Shown piece by piece: positions 32,198 through 40,482 of a DNA stretch of 64,000 bases. The notes under the pieces are model-generated. The model ran no database searches and was not told the DNA's origin. It saw only the letters and a list, made by a program, of their open reading frames with translations. Every line of letters starts with the position of its first letter. The first letter of the stretch is position 1. Source of the stretch: ZC4RG17 sp035304485 (lineage in GTDB: Bacteria > Actinomycetota > Acidimicrobiia > Spongiisociales > ZC4RG35); the NCBI GenBank assembly GCA_035304485.1, contig DATGPZ010000069.1, positions 1 to 64,000 on the forward strand. Reading direction: 5' to 3'. A program made the translations under genes and the position numbers.

Positions 32198-33169
32198 TTG
32201 ACCCGCATCGCCCTCGACGCCATGGGAGGGGATCACGCCCCGGTCGAGACCGTCGCAGGAGCGGTGGCAGCGGCAGAGGCGGGGGTCGAGGTCGTCCTCG
32301 TCGGCGACGAGGTCCAGCTCAAGGCGGAGTTGTCCCGCCACGGCCAATCGTTGCCGATCATCCACGCGCCGGACGTCATCGACATGGGCGACGATCCGGC
32401 CCGAGCGTTGCGGGAAAAGCCCGACGCCTCCGTGTCGGTGGCAGCCCGGGCCGTCCGCTCGGGGGAAGCCGATGGCTTCGTCTCGGCCGGTTCGACGGGC
32501 GCGGCGATGGCCGCGGCCACGATCCTCATCGGCCGGATCCAAGGTGTGAAGCGTCCGGCACTCGCCTCGATCTGGCCGACTCCACCCAAACCCACGGTCG
32601 TGCTCGACTCGGGCGCCAATCCCGACGTGAAACCGATCCACCTCCTCCAATTCGGCTTGATGGGGGCCGTGGCGGCAGAGGTGTTCCTCGGGATCGACGA
32701 CCCGCGCGTGGCTCTGCTTTCGATTGGGGAGGAACGGGGGAAAGGCCGCGATCTGGAGCGCGCAGCTCACACGCTCCTCGGCGAATCGGGCCTTCGCTTC
32801 ACGGGCAACGTCGAAGGTCGCGACGTCGGCCGCGACAAGGCCGACGTCATCGTCACCGACGGCTTCACCGGAAACGTCTTCCTCAAGGCCGTGGAGGGCA
32901 CCGCCCGTATGGTGGTTGGAATGGTGGGCGAAGCCATCGGCAACCTCGACGAATCGGGACGCGCCGAGGTGCGCCCGGTACTCGAGGAATTGCGGCGGCG
33001 TCTCGACCCCGAGACGTATGGAGGCGCCCATCTCTTGGGAGTCCAGGGGGTCGTCGTGATAGGCCACGGTTCGTCGAGTGCCCGGTCTGTCGCCAACGCG
33101 CTGCAGATGGCACGCGACGGGGCAGGGGCGGGATTGGTCGATCAGCTGGCCGAGAGGGTGAGCGGGTGA
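32198..33169 (+). CDS. plsX: Phosphate acyltransferase PlsX
   Basis: Converts acyl-ACP to acyl phosphate, the substrate of PlsY. The 323-residue protein starts TRIALDAMGGDHAPVETVAG, has RAVRSGEADGFVSAGSTGAAM, TVVLDSGANPDVKP, VALLSIGEERGKG, and VIVTDGFTGNVFLK. All are classic PlsX blocks. The TTG start at 32198 is the first possible initiator after rpmF. Its stop overlaps rnc by 4 bp. Confidence 0.95.
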   Translation: MTRIALDAMGGDHAPVETVAGAVAAAEAGVEVVLVGDEVQLKAELSRHGQSLPIIHAPDVIDMGDDPARALREKPDASVSVAARAVRSGEADGFVSAGSTGAAMAAATILIGRIQGVKRPALASIWPTPPKPTVVLDSGANPDVKPIHLLQFGLMGAVAAEVFLGIDDPRVALLSIGEERGKGRDLERAAHTLLGESGLRFTGNVEGRDVGRDKADVIVTDGFTGNVFLKAVEGTARMVVGMVGEAIGNLDESGRAEVRPVLEELRRRLDPETYGGAHLLGVQGVVVIGHGSSSARSVANALQMARDGAGAGLVDQLAERVSG

Positions 33170-33846
33170 AGGACGTCTCCGAACTGGAAACGGCGCTCGG
33201 CCACACCTTCTCCGACCGCTCGATCCTGAGAGAGGCGCTGACCCACAGCTCCTACGCGGCCGAGCATCCCGGATCGGGCCACTACGAACGGTTCGAGTTC
33301 CTGGGAGACGCCGTCCTGCAGCTGGCGGTCACCGAGTACTTGTTCGCCACCTACCCCGACCTGCCGGAGGGCGAGATGGCCAAGATCCGGGCCGCCTCTG
33401 TCTCCGGAGTGGAGTTGACCGCCGTCGCCCGGTCCTTGGGATTGGGCGATCACTTGCTGCTGGGTCGGGGTGAGGAGAGCTCAGGAGGCCGTGACAAGGA
33501 CTCGATCCTGGCCGATGGCATGGAGGCCTTGCTGGCGGCGATCCACCTCGACGCGGGCTATCCCGTTGCCCGCGGGATCATCCTCGAGCTGTGGGAGGAG
33601 CGGATCAGGGCCAAGGCCTCCAATCCCGGGAACCGGGACTACAAGACCCGGCTGCAGGAGCATCTGGCCCCCGATCAGGTGCGGCCCGAGTACATCGTCG
33701 AGGGAGCCGGTCCCGATCACGCCCGCACCTTCACCGCCCGGGTGATGATCGACGGCCGGGAACGGGGCCGGGGAGAGGGCAGATCGAAAAAGGAGGCCGA
33801 GCAGGCCGCCGCCCGAGATGCCCTCGAATCGCTCGGGGCCCGATAG
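33166..33846 (+). CDS. rnc: Ribonuclease III
   Basis: Cleaves double-stranded RNA in rRNA and mRNA maturation. The 226-residue protein has the signature box ERFEFLGDAVLQLAV near residue 42, the second acidic site in DGMEALLAAIHLDAGY, and a C-terminal dsRNA-binding domain (DYKTRLQEHLAPDQ through GRSKKEAEQAAARDALESL). A GTG start overlaps plsX. mutM, smc and ftsY, which usually follow rnc in actinobacteria, are 6.6 kb away here, separated by an envelope gene cluster. Confidence 0.95.
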   Translation: MKDVSELETALGHTFSDRSILREALTHSSYAAEHPGSGHYERFEFLGDAVLQLAVTEYLFATYPDLPEGEMAKIRAASVSGVELTAVARSLGLGDHLLLGRGEESSGGRDKDSILADGMEALLAAIHLDAGYPVARGIILELWEERIRAKASNPGNRDYKTRLQEHLAPDQVRPEYIVEGAGPDHARTFTARVMIDGRERGRGEGRSKKEAEQAAARDALESLGAR

Positions 33847-34572
33847 TCAGCGGCTCTGCTTCTCGGCGAGCAGTTGGGTGAGGAACGACTCGTCGTCCAG
33901 ATCTTCGCCGCCCCGCACCCGTGGCCGGAGGCGCCGGGCCAGGTCCGACGCCAGCCTTCCACGGGCGTCGCCGTCGAGCGCTCGCCGGCGCTCAACGAAT
34001 CTCCGGACCAGGTCGAGCTCTTCCCGGCTGATCGCCGACGTGTCCCATCCGAGCGGTTCGGCGGCATCCGCCACCGATGAGGGTGGGGGCGGCTGTCGGT
34101 CACGGATCACCACCGTTCCGGCGACGAGGTCGCCGAGCCTCTGGTTGCGGGCGGTGACGACGATCGCGAGGGCACCGACGGCGTAGGCGGCAGGCAGGAA
34201 GTCGATCAGCCGCATAAGGGTCCTCAGCGTCACCGCCGCCAGCGACAGCGGTGTCCCATCGACGGTGGTCACACGCAGCCCGAAGGCAGCCTTTCCCGGC
34301 GTACGTCCCGCGTTCAGGGCTTCGAAGAGCAGGTAGTAGCCGACCACCACCACGGCGATGATGAGCGTGCCGACTCCCACTGCGAACATCCCGAGGTCAG
34401 CTGGCACCACCGACCCGGCCAAGCTGAGGGCCAGCACTATCGCCAGGAGCACCACTCCCTGGATCAGGATGTCCACGGCGGCCGCGCCGAAGCGGGAGCC
34501 GAGGCCGGCCAGCGTCAGTTCCAGAGTGACACCCTCGGGGGTCTCGATCGTCAGGCGGTCGTCTAGTTCCAT
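33847..34572 (-). CDS. RDD-family membrane protein
   Basis: A 241-residue membrane protein with the RDD signature at GLGSRFGAAAVDILIQ (Arg and Asp of the first helix). Transmembrane helices lie near 30-55, 65-90 and 125-145, with the family's GRTPGKAAFGLRVTTVDG loop and QRLGDLVAGTVVIRDR. The cytoplasmic C-terminus is long and charged. Divergent from the SpoIIM-like gene, a pairing conserved in actinobacteria next to MoxR/DUF58 clusters. Some RDD proteins are ion antiporters; that is untested here. Confidence 0.85.
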   Translation of the reverse strand: MELDDRLTIETPEGVTLELTLAGLGSRFGAAAVDILIQGVVLLAIVLALSLAGSVVPADLGMFAVGVGTLIIAVVVVGYYLLFEALNAGRTPGKAAFGLRVTTVDGTPLSLAAVTLRTLMRLIDFLPAAYAVGALAIVVTARNQRLGDLVAGTVVIRDRQPPPPSSVADAAEPLGWDTSAISREELDLVRRFVERRRALDGDARGRLASDLARRLRPRVRGGEDLDDESFLTQLLAEKQSR

Positions 34573-34627
34573 GCTCGTTGGTATGGCGTGCGGGGAGCGA
34601 CTCCGTCAGCCTATCCCGCCCGGGATC

Positions 34628-34633
34628 TAGGCT
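34628..34633 (+). promoter_or_regulatory. -10 hexamer upstream of the SpoIIM-like gene
   Basis: TAGGCT ends 8 nt before the ATG at 34642. A GGAGG directly abutting the ATG is too close to act as a normal Shine-Dalgarno. Confidence 0.45.
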
Positions 34634-34641
34634 GGCGGAGG

Positions 34642-35706
34642 ATGGATCGCCAGATCGGTGTCGAGGAGTTCGAAGAAGACCGCCGCCGGCGCTGGGAGGA
34701 ACTGTCCGATCTCCTCGATGCCGCCGGTCGTCGACCCGAGAGACTGAATGGTGACCAGATCCTGCGGCTGGCCCGTCTCTACCGTGCCGCAGCGGCCGAC
34801 TTGGTCGCGGCCCGCCGTCGATTCCCGACGAGTCCCGTGGTAGACCGGCTCGAAGTGCTCGTCCGACGGGCGCAGGGAGTGGTCTACGAACGATCGACCC
34901 GGCGAGGGAACCTGATCGACTTCTTCGCGGACCGGTACTGGGCGCTGCTGTGGGCGCGACGCCGCGTGGTCGGGCTGGCAGCCCTGGTCATGGTGCTGCC
35001 GGCTGTGTCGATGGGCATGTGGGCGTTGGCCGCGCCCGAGGTCGTGTCGGGGCTGGTGCCGCCTGAGTTCCTGTGGGTGACCGAGGCGGACACCACCGAT
35101 CAGGGCATGGGGGCGGTGGGCCTGGCCGGGTTCTCGACATTCGTCCTCACCAACAACATCCGGGTCGCCCTCACTGCCTTCGTGGCGGGCATCACCTGGG
35201 GAATCGGCACTGCGCTCCTCGTCGCCTACAACGGCCTCTTGTTCGGCGGCCTGGTCGGGTTGGCGGCCGATGCGGGAAACCTCGAACTGCTGGGCGCCGC
35301 CACCCTCGCCCACGGGATCCTGGAGCTCTCCTGCATCGTGGTCGCGGGTGCCGCGGGCCTGAGCCTGGGAAATGCGATGTTGCGTCCTGGGCGCCGCACC
35401 CGACGCGAAGCCCTGTCCGTGGAAGGCCGCCAGGCCCTCCTCATCGCCGCCGGCACGGCCCCCTGGTTGGTGGTGGCCGGCCTGGTGGAGGGGTACGTCT
35501 CCCGGGTCGGGCTCGCCCTCGGGCCCACCGCCATCGTGGGGACGGTGCTGGGCGGAATCTATTGGGGCTTGTTCCTCTGGCGGGGACGCCGGTCGGTCAG
35601 CTACGCCTCAGAGACGAGCCCGCCGCTTGGCCTGCAGGTAAGCGGCGACGGCCTGCCGGGGCAGAGAGGCGGGGGCCGTGTCGATCACGTCCGCCCCGTA
35701 GGCTGA
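34642..35706 (+). CDS. SpoIIM/DUF95-family membrane protein
   Basis: A 354-residue protein. The N-terminus is soluble and charged (residues 1-90, with an RRWEELSDLLD coiled region); the rest holds about six transmembrane helices with the SpoIIM-type FSTFVLTNNIRVALTAFVAGITWGIGT block and AHGILELSCIVVAGAAGLSLG. These motifs are shared with sporulation SpoIIM, but non-sporulating actinobacteria carry this paralogue beside RDD and MoxR genes. The 3' end overlaps the convergent DUF58 gene by 99 bp, so the last ~33 residues (hydrophilic) may vary. Confidence 0.82.
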   Translation: MDRQIGVEEFEEDRRRRWEELSDLLDAAGRRPERLNGDQILRLARLYRAAAADLVAARRRFPTSPVVDRLEVLVRRAQGVVYERSTRRGNLIDFFADRYWALLWARRRVVGLAALVMVLPAVSMGMWALAAPEVVSGLVPPEFLWVTEADTTDQGMGAVGLAGFSTFVLTNNIRVALTAFVAGITWGIGTALLVAYNGLLFGGLVGLAADAGNLELLGAATLAHGILELSCIVVAGAAGLSLGNAMLRPGRRTRREALSVEGRQALLIAAGTAPWLVVAGLVEGYVSRVGLALGPTAIVGTVLGGIYWGLFLWRGRRSVSYASETSPPLGLQVSGDGLPGQRGGGRVDHVRPVG

Positions 35707-36852
35707 GATGAGTGTCGCCGCCCGGCGGCGCGAGGTCTCGATCTCCACGGCCACGGCGGTGCGGTAGGCCTCTTCCTCCCGATCGGCCGGGGTGGTGAGC
35801 GCCGTCACGACCGCGGGGTCGCACACCCCTGCCACGGCCACCGCATGATGCCGACCGAGAAGGGGAATCGCCTCGACGAGAGGCGTGGCGGCCGTCTCTT
35901 CCATCAAGTCGGTCAGGATCAACACGAAGGCCCGTTTGTGGTGGGCAATGAGGCGAAATGCGACCTCGAAATCGCTCTCGACCGGACTCGGCTCCAGGTC
36001 GTGGATTGCTTCGATCACGGCTGCCGCTCCGTCGCGGCGGGGGAGGAGCCGCCGGCGGACGCGATCGTCGAAGGCGACCACGCCGACCCTATCGCCGACC
36101 ACATCGGCCGTTTCCGCCAATGCCGCCGCCGCATCCACTGCCACGTCGAGCCGGGTGCGTTCGGTGCCGTCTCCGACCGGCGCGGCCATCAATCGCCCGG
36201 TGTCGAGGAGGACGATCACCTCGCGCTCCTGGTCTATCCGGTACGTATTCGACATCGGTGTCCCCACACGGGCGGTGGCGCGCCAGTTGACCTGGCGGAT
36301 GTCGTCGTCGGGCTGGTAGTCGCGTATCGATTCGAGTTCGGTCCCCAGTCCGAGCGGGCCTCGGCTGCGCCGAGAAGCGTCCCCGAACCGACCCAACCGG
36401 ACCTCGGTTGCGATGCGCCGGGCGGCCGGCATATCGGGGTACACCACGAGCTCGATCTCTTCCGGCCGCCGATGGAACCAGCAGCCCAGACCCAGTGGGC
36501 CGACGGCCAGAGTGGCGGGACCGGGGAGGCGATGACGGCCCCGCCGGATCGCCCGGACGGTCCCTTCGATGCGGCCCGTCCCGTCCAGGGGCGACAGGCG
36601 GATGTCGGGGGATGGTGTCATTCGCAGCTGAACTCCGGGCGGTCCGGTGACCCTGAAGGCGGTGTCCACGCCCCGGGAGAGGATCGGCGGGATCACGACA
36701 GAGACATCCGGCAGGCCCCGGACCTGCCAGGCGTCGGTGCCTATCACCACGAGGGAGATCACGAACACACCGACTGCCACCGGCGCAGGAAGAACGAGGG
36801 CGGACAGGGCGGCGAGGGCCAGGAGGCCGACACCCCGTCGGGTCAGGCTCAC
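35608..36852 (-). CDS. DUF58 protein (MoxR-associated)
   Basis: A 414-residue protein with two N-terminal transmembrane helices (GLLALAALSALVLPAP and VGVFVISLVVIGTDAW). The DUF58 core follows (GTELESIRDYQPDDDIRQVNW, then RIDQEREVIVLLDTGR), ending in a VWA-like fold with VVAFDDRVRRRLLPR. DUF58 proteins act with MoxR ATPases as putative chaperones or metal-insertion factors. It is last in a five-gene operon; its ATG overlaps the MoxR stop (ATGA). Confidence 0.88.
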   Translation of the reverse strand: MSLTRRGVGLLALAALSALVLPAPVAVGVFVISLVVIGTDAWQVRGLPDVSVVIPPILSRGVDTAFRVTGPPGVQLRMTPSPDIRLSPLDGTGRIEGTVRAIRRGRHRLPGPATLAVGPLGLGCWFHRRPEEIELVVYPDMPAARRIATEVRLGRFGDASRRSRGPLGLGTELESIRDYQPDDDIRQVNWRATARVGTPMSNTYRIDQEREVIVLLDTGRLMAAPVGDGTERTRLDVAVDAAAALAETADVVGDRVGVVAFDDRVRRRLLPRRDGAAAVIEAIHDLEPSPVESDFEVAFRLIAHHKRAFVLILTDLMEETAATPLVEAIPLLGRHHAVAVAGVCDPAVVTALTTPADREEEAYRTAVAVEIETSRRRAATLISAYGADVIDTAPASLPRQAVAAYLQAKRRARL

Positions 36853-37778
36853 CGGGGGACGTCCACGTCCTCGAGGGCGGCCGCGACCGCATCGGAGGCC
36901 CCGTAGCCCTCCAGTTCGGCCTCCGGACGGATGAGGATGCGGTGGGTGAGGACGGTGGGAGCCAGCCTGACGATGTCGTCGGGTGTCACGAAGTCCCGGC
37001 CCGACAACCGGGCCAGTCCCCGAGCCGCTGCCACCAGGTGCACCGCGGCCCTGGGTGACGCCCCCAGCTCGACCGAGGGGAGCTCTCGGGTTCGCCGGAC
37101 CAGGGAGGTGATGTATCCGGCGACCTCATCGGAGACGTGGGTGGCGTCGATCTCCCGGCGCAACTCCCGCAGCTCCTCGCCGGAGGTGACCGGAGGGATC
37201 TCGTCGAGGCCGACTGGCGCGGTCCCGGCTCGTGGCAGCTCGACTATCGCTCGCTCCTCGTCTTCGGACGGATACCCCACGATCACCTTCATCAAGAACC
37301 GGTCGAGCTGGGCCTCGGGCAGGGGATAGGTGCCCTCGTATTCGATCGGGTTCTGGGTCGCCACCACCAGGAACGGGTCGGGAAGGCGGCGCGAGACACC
37401 GTCGACCGTCACTTGTCCTTCCGCCATCGCCTCCAGCAGCGCGGCCTGGGTCTTGGGAGGGGTGCGGTTGATCTCATCGGCCAGCAAGAGATTGGTGAAG
37501 ATCGGGCCGGGCCGAAACGTCAGCTCTCCCTCTCTCAGCGTCATGGTCCCGGTCAGATCGGAAGGCAGCATGTCGGGGGTGAACTGGGCCCTGCCGAATT
37601 CGATCCCCAGAGCGCGAGCCATCGCCCGGGCCAGCAGGGTCTTGGCGGTGCCCGGCACACCCTCCAGTAGAACGTGGCCTCCCACCAAGGCCGCGATCAG
37701 GAGAGCGTCGATTGCTCCTGCCTGGCCGCGTACGACCGGTGTGACCGCAGCGTGGATCCGGTTTCTGATGTCTTTCAT
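36849..37778 (-). CDS. MoxR-family AAA+ ATPase
   Basis: A 309-residue ATPase: Walker A LEGVPGTAKTLLARAMA near residue 38, Walker B NLLLADEINRTPPKTQAALLEAM, sensor FLVVATQNPIEYEGTYPLPEAQLDRFLMK, and a C-terminal lid with RAAVHLVAAARGLA. MoxR proteins couple ATP hydrolysis to assembly of protein or metal complexes together with VWA/DUF58 partners. It starts 1 bp after the upstream gene and overlaps DUF58 by 4 bp. Confidence 0.93.
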   Translation of the reverse strand: MKDIRNRIHAAVTPVVRGQAGAIDALLIAALVGGHVLLEGVPGTAKTLLARAMARALGIEFGRAQFTPDMLPSDLTGTMTLREGELTFRPGPIFTNLLLADEINRTPPKTQAALLEAMAEGQVTVDGVSRRLPDPFLVVATQNPIEYEGTYPLPEAQLDRFLMKVIVGYPSEDEERAIVELPRAGTAPVGLDEIPPVTSGEELRELRREIDATHVSDEVAGYITSLVRRTRELPSVELGASPRAAVHLVAAARGLARLSGRDFVTPDDIVRLAPTVLTHRILIRPEAELEGYGASDAVAAALEDVDVPR

Positions 37779-37779
37779 C

Positions 37780-38883
37780 TCATCCCTTCTGCCGAGTCAA
37801 AGTGGCGAGCGCCCGGTCGAGCGCTATCAGATCGTTCCGTTCGTCGTCTTCACCGAAGATCGCCGACACCGAGGCAGGATCCAGTCCGGCTTCGAGTGCT
37901 GTCGTCTCGTCGACCGAGCCCCGCCTCGCCAGCCTGCGCTCGACCTCTTCCCGGAGGATCTGGGCCGCGGTTCGCCTGCTGCCGGAACGCTGGAGGATGC
38001 CGGCCACTGCGTCGAGGTAGGCCTGGCGACCGGGTGGTAGGCGGCGTTGGGTGTCGTAGGGCGGTCCGAACCGGCGTCCGTAGGCCACGAGCCCGAAGAC
38101 CAGGGCCGCCGCCCCCAGCAACAGCATGGTTCGCCATGAGGGCGGAATGACGGACCACACGCCCCCACTCTCCTGGTACCCGTGGCGGAACTCGTCGAAG
38201 AGTACGGTGCCCGCCGGGTCCGTCAGGATCACCGCCGCGGGCGCGGAATCACTCAGGGCGATGTTGTGGAACGGATGGGAATCCGCCACCCAGATCAGGG
38301 TGCCGTCGCCAACGGCTCGCCGCACGCCGACCACGAGACCATCCCCCGCCACCAGGATCGCCTCGTCCGCCGGCCTCGCCTCCAACGAGCCGAAACCGCC
38401 GAGCGCAACCGGCATGCTCGTGGCTTCGGGGAGTGAGAGGTCGGCTTCGGACGCACCAGCCGCCCGCCATTGGGGCGGGTCCTCCAGCAGGAGGCCGACG
38501 AGCTGCGAGCGGCCCGCCACCAGGAGATGTCCCCCTCCGGTCAGGAAACGGGTGATGGCCTCGACCTCCGAAGGGCCATAGGCGGTGTCCTCACCGTCGA
38601 TCACGACCAGGGTGTCGGACGGTGGGAGGGGAACCTCGTCGAGTGGGACCCGGAGGCGGCTGACGGGCACCTCCAGTCGCTCCAGGGTCCCGGCGAGGGC
38701 GGCCGAGCCCCGCGGGGTGGTGACGTAGCTCGAGCCCGTCGGGCCGGCGGTGGCGCCTTCCGCCGCGAACGACGAGACGAACCAAACCAGGATGTTCAGC
38801 CCCACGATCCCGGCGCCGACCCACAGGAGGATTCGCCGGAGGCGGCGCCCTTCGTCGGTGATGGTGGTCGACGGCGGGATCAC
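37780..38883 (-). CDS. DUF4350 membrane-anchored protein
   Basis: A 367-residue protein with one transmembrane helix near residues 15-38 (ILLWVGAGIVGLNILVWFV) and an extracytoplasmic alpha/beta domain with DTLVVIDGEDTAYGPSEVEAITRFLTGGGHLLVAG, typical of DUF4350. A second helix follows near 245-265 (TMLLLGAAALVFGLVAYGR), then a cytoplasmic tail. It is third in the operon, between DUF4129 and MoxR. The GTG start overlaps the previous stop (GTGA). Molecular function unknown. Confidence 0.82.
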   Translation of the reverse strand: MIPPSTTITDEGRRLRRILLWVGAGIVGLNILVWFVSSFAAEGATAGPTGSSYVTTPRGSAALAGTLERLEVPVSRLRVPLDEVPLPPSDTLVVIDGEDTAYGPSEVEAITRFLTGGGHLLVAGRSQLVGLLLEDPPQWRAAGASEADLSLPEATSMPVALGGFGSLEARPADEAILVAGDGLVVGVRRAVGDGTLIWVADSHPFHNIALSDSAPAAVILTDPAGTVLFDEFRHGYQESGGVWSVIPPSWRTMLLLGAAALVFGLVAYGRRFGPPYDTQRRLPPGRQAYLDAVAGILQRSGSRRTAAQILREEVERRLARRGSVDETTALEAGLDPASVSAIFGEDDERNDLIALDRALATLTRQKG

Positions 38884-39479
38884 CGACGTGCTCCCAAGAG
38901 TTCGGGCACGACTTCACGCACCGATGTGAGGTCTGACGGCTCGGCTGGCCGGTCTCCATAGACCACGGCGTCGAACCGAGCGGCTATAGCTGCGAATCGA
39001 TCCGAGCCCAGGGTCTCGACCAGGGATCCCGACGTCGTGCCGGGTTGGAGGTCGATGAGCCCGGCTCGATCCAAGCGAACCAGAGCTGCCCGGAAGAGAA
39101 GACGAAACGCGGTAGCGAGGTCGCCGGCGCCCTCGGCTTCGGAGGCTCGGGCTTCGAGCTCAGCCGGGTCGAGACCACGACTGCGTTCGAACTCTGTTCG
39201 CAACCGGGCCTCGACCGAACGCGCTCGGCGGCGCCCCAGGTTGGCGGTGATCAGGATCGCGGCGGCTATCACGACCACACCCACGATCAAGGCGAGGACG
39301 GCCGGTCCGCCCACTGCCTCGGAGGCTTCGAGGAGCCATTCCACGAAGCGGGTCCACATGCGTTCCAGCCATGCGATCAGCCTGGTCCACCACGGCTCGC
39401 CCTGGCGGTACTTGGGCTGAGACAGTTCCTGCAGGGCCGCCCGGGTCACCTCCTCGGGTGACGGGAGCTCGGCCCTCAC
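38880..39479 (-). CDS. DUF4129 membrane protein
   Basis: A 199-residue protein with one strong transmembrane helix near 55-80 (AVLALIVGVVVIAAAILITA) and a C-terminal DUF4129 domain (LATAFRLLFRAALVRLDRAGLIDL, then FDAVVYGDRPAEPSDL). The N-terminus has an amphipathic segment WWTRLIAWLERMWTRFVEWL. It is the standard companion of MoxR/DUF58/DUF4350 in actinobacteria. The GTG start overlaps the upstream gene (GTGA). Confidence 0.82.
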   Translation of the reverse strand: MRAELPSPEEVTRAALQELSQPKYRQGEPWWTRLIAWLERMWTRFVEWLLEASEAVGGPAVLALIVGVVVIAAAILITANLGRRRARSVEARLRTEFERSRGLDPAELEARASEAEGAGDLATAFRLLFRAALVRLDRAGLIDLQPGTTSGSLVETLGSDRFAAIAARFDAVVYGDRPAEPSDLTSVREVVPELLGARR

Positions 39480-40459
39480 GGGTTGCCGGGGTCGCCCAAC
39501 CCGAAGGTGTCGTCCTCGCTGGCAGGGAGGGTGGGTCGCCGACCCTCCATCGCCTCGAGGTCACGCGCCATCAACTCCAGGTCGTACCCCTCCTTGCGCA
39601 CGCGGAGATCGAAGTAGATGATCGTGATCATGGCTGCCACGAAGGGCGCCGACACTATGGAGACCAGGATCGACCCGATCACCGAGGGGACGAGTGATAT
39701 CGACTCGCCACCGAGTACGTCCGCGAAGGACAACATCGAGATGACGGTGCCGATCACCTGGCTGACCACGAAGTAGAGCAGGTAGGCCAGTACGACGGCG
39801 CCCAGGACCGGCCAGAAGCGTCCTCGAACGAGACGAAACGATCGCCCCATCGACTGTAGTGGACCGCGCTGTTCGGCGATCACGGCGGCCGGAGCCACGG
39901 TCCAGCGGGTGACCAGGAAGACAGTCCCCAGCAGTCCGAGAAAGCCCAAGGGGACGATGGCGAGCAAGCCGACTGTTCCAGCCGCCATCACCGCGAGCAT
40001 CGTCAGGAGGAGCGAGGCGATGAGGGGTGAGGCGGCACCGATGCCCACGAGGACCGTCGCACCGGTGAGAGGGAGGAAACGCCTCACGCCGGCCCGAAGC
40101 GAGGTCTGAGCGTCGGGCTCGAGGCCCTGGTAGGCCTGGGTCAGGGCCGTGATCGAGGCTCCCTGGACGATGACCGAGCCGAAGAACGAGAGCAGGCCCG
40201 TGAGACCGAAGACGGTGTAGAGGGGGACGAGGGGTGCGAAGACCTCCGACAAGGAAGCGTCGGCTTCCACCACCATCAGGCTCTCCAAGTCCAGTGGGCC
40301 CAGGGCGGCGGCGGCGATCAGTTCGATCAGCCCGATCGGTCCGAGGATGGCGGCGGAGATGGTGATGAGTGTGACGAAGTGGGTCCGGTACAACCGAATC
40401 GCCCCGTCGACCATCTCGCCGACCCCGAGCGGTCGAAGTTGGGGCCGGGCTCTGTCCAT
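39476..40459 (-). CDS. Multi-pass membrane protein (DUF7847/GDPD-membrane-domain-like), first gene of MoxR operon
   Basis: A 327-residue membrane protein with at least six helices between residues 30 and 290 (for example TLITISAAILGPIGLIELIA, LGLLAIVPLGFLGLLGTVF and VLGAVVLAYLLYFVVSQVI). The N-terminal LRPLGVGEMVDGAIRLYRTHF is the glycerophosphoryl-diester-phosphodiesterase membrane-domain signature, and IIYFDLRVRKEGYDLELMARDL closes the domain. No phosphodiesterase catalytic domain is attached. The ATG at 40459 has TACCGT 8 nt upstream. It heads a five-gene operon with 4-bp overlaps at most junctions. Confidence 0.82.
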   Translation of the reverse strand: MDRARPQLRPLGVGEMVDGAIRLYRTHFVTLITISAAILGPIGLIELIAAAALGPLDLESLMVVEADASLSEVFAPLVPLYTVFGLTGLLSFFGSVIVQGASITALTQAYQGLEPDAQTSLRAGVRRFLPLTGATVLVGIGAASPLIASLLLTMLAVMAAGTVGLLAIVPLGFLGLLGTVFLVTRWTVAPAAVIAEQRGPLQSMGRSFRLVRGRFWPVLGAVVLAYLLYFVVSQVIGTVISMLSFADVLGGESISLVPSVIGSILVSIVSAPFVAAMITIIYFDLRVRKEGYDLELMARDLEAMEGRRPTLPASEDDTFGLGDPGNP

Positions 40460-40466
40460 CGGCGGG

Positions 40467-40473
40467 TACGGTA
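40467..40473. promoter_or_regulatory. Overlapping divergent -10 hexamers
   Basis: One heptamer serves both strands: TACGGT on the plus strand (40467-40472), 10 nt before mutM, and TACCGT on the minus strand (40468-40473), 8 nt before the membrane gene at 40459. The two promoters must compete or be coordinated. Confidence 0.5.
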
Positions 40474-40482
40474 GCGGATCGC

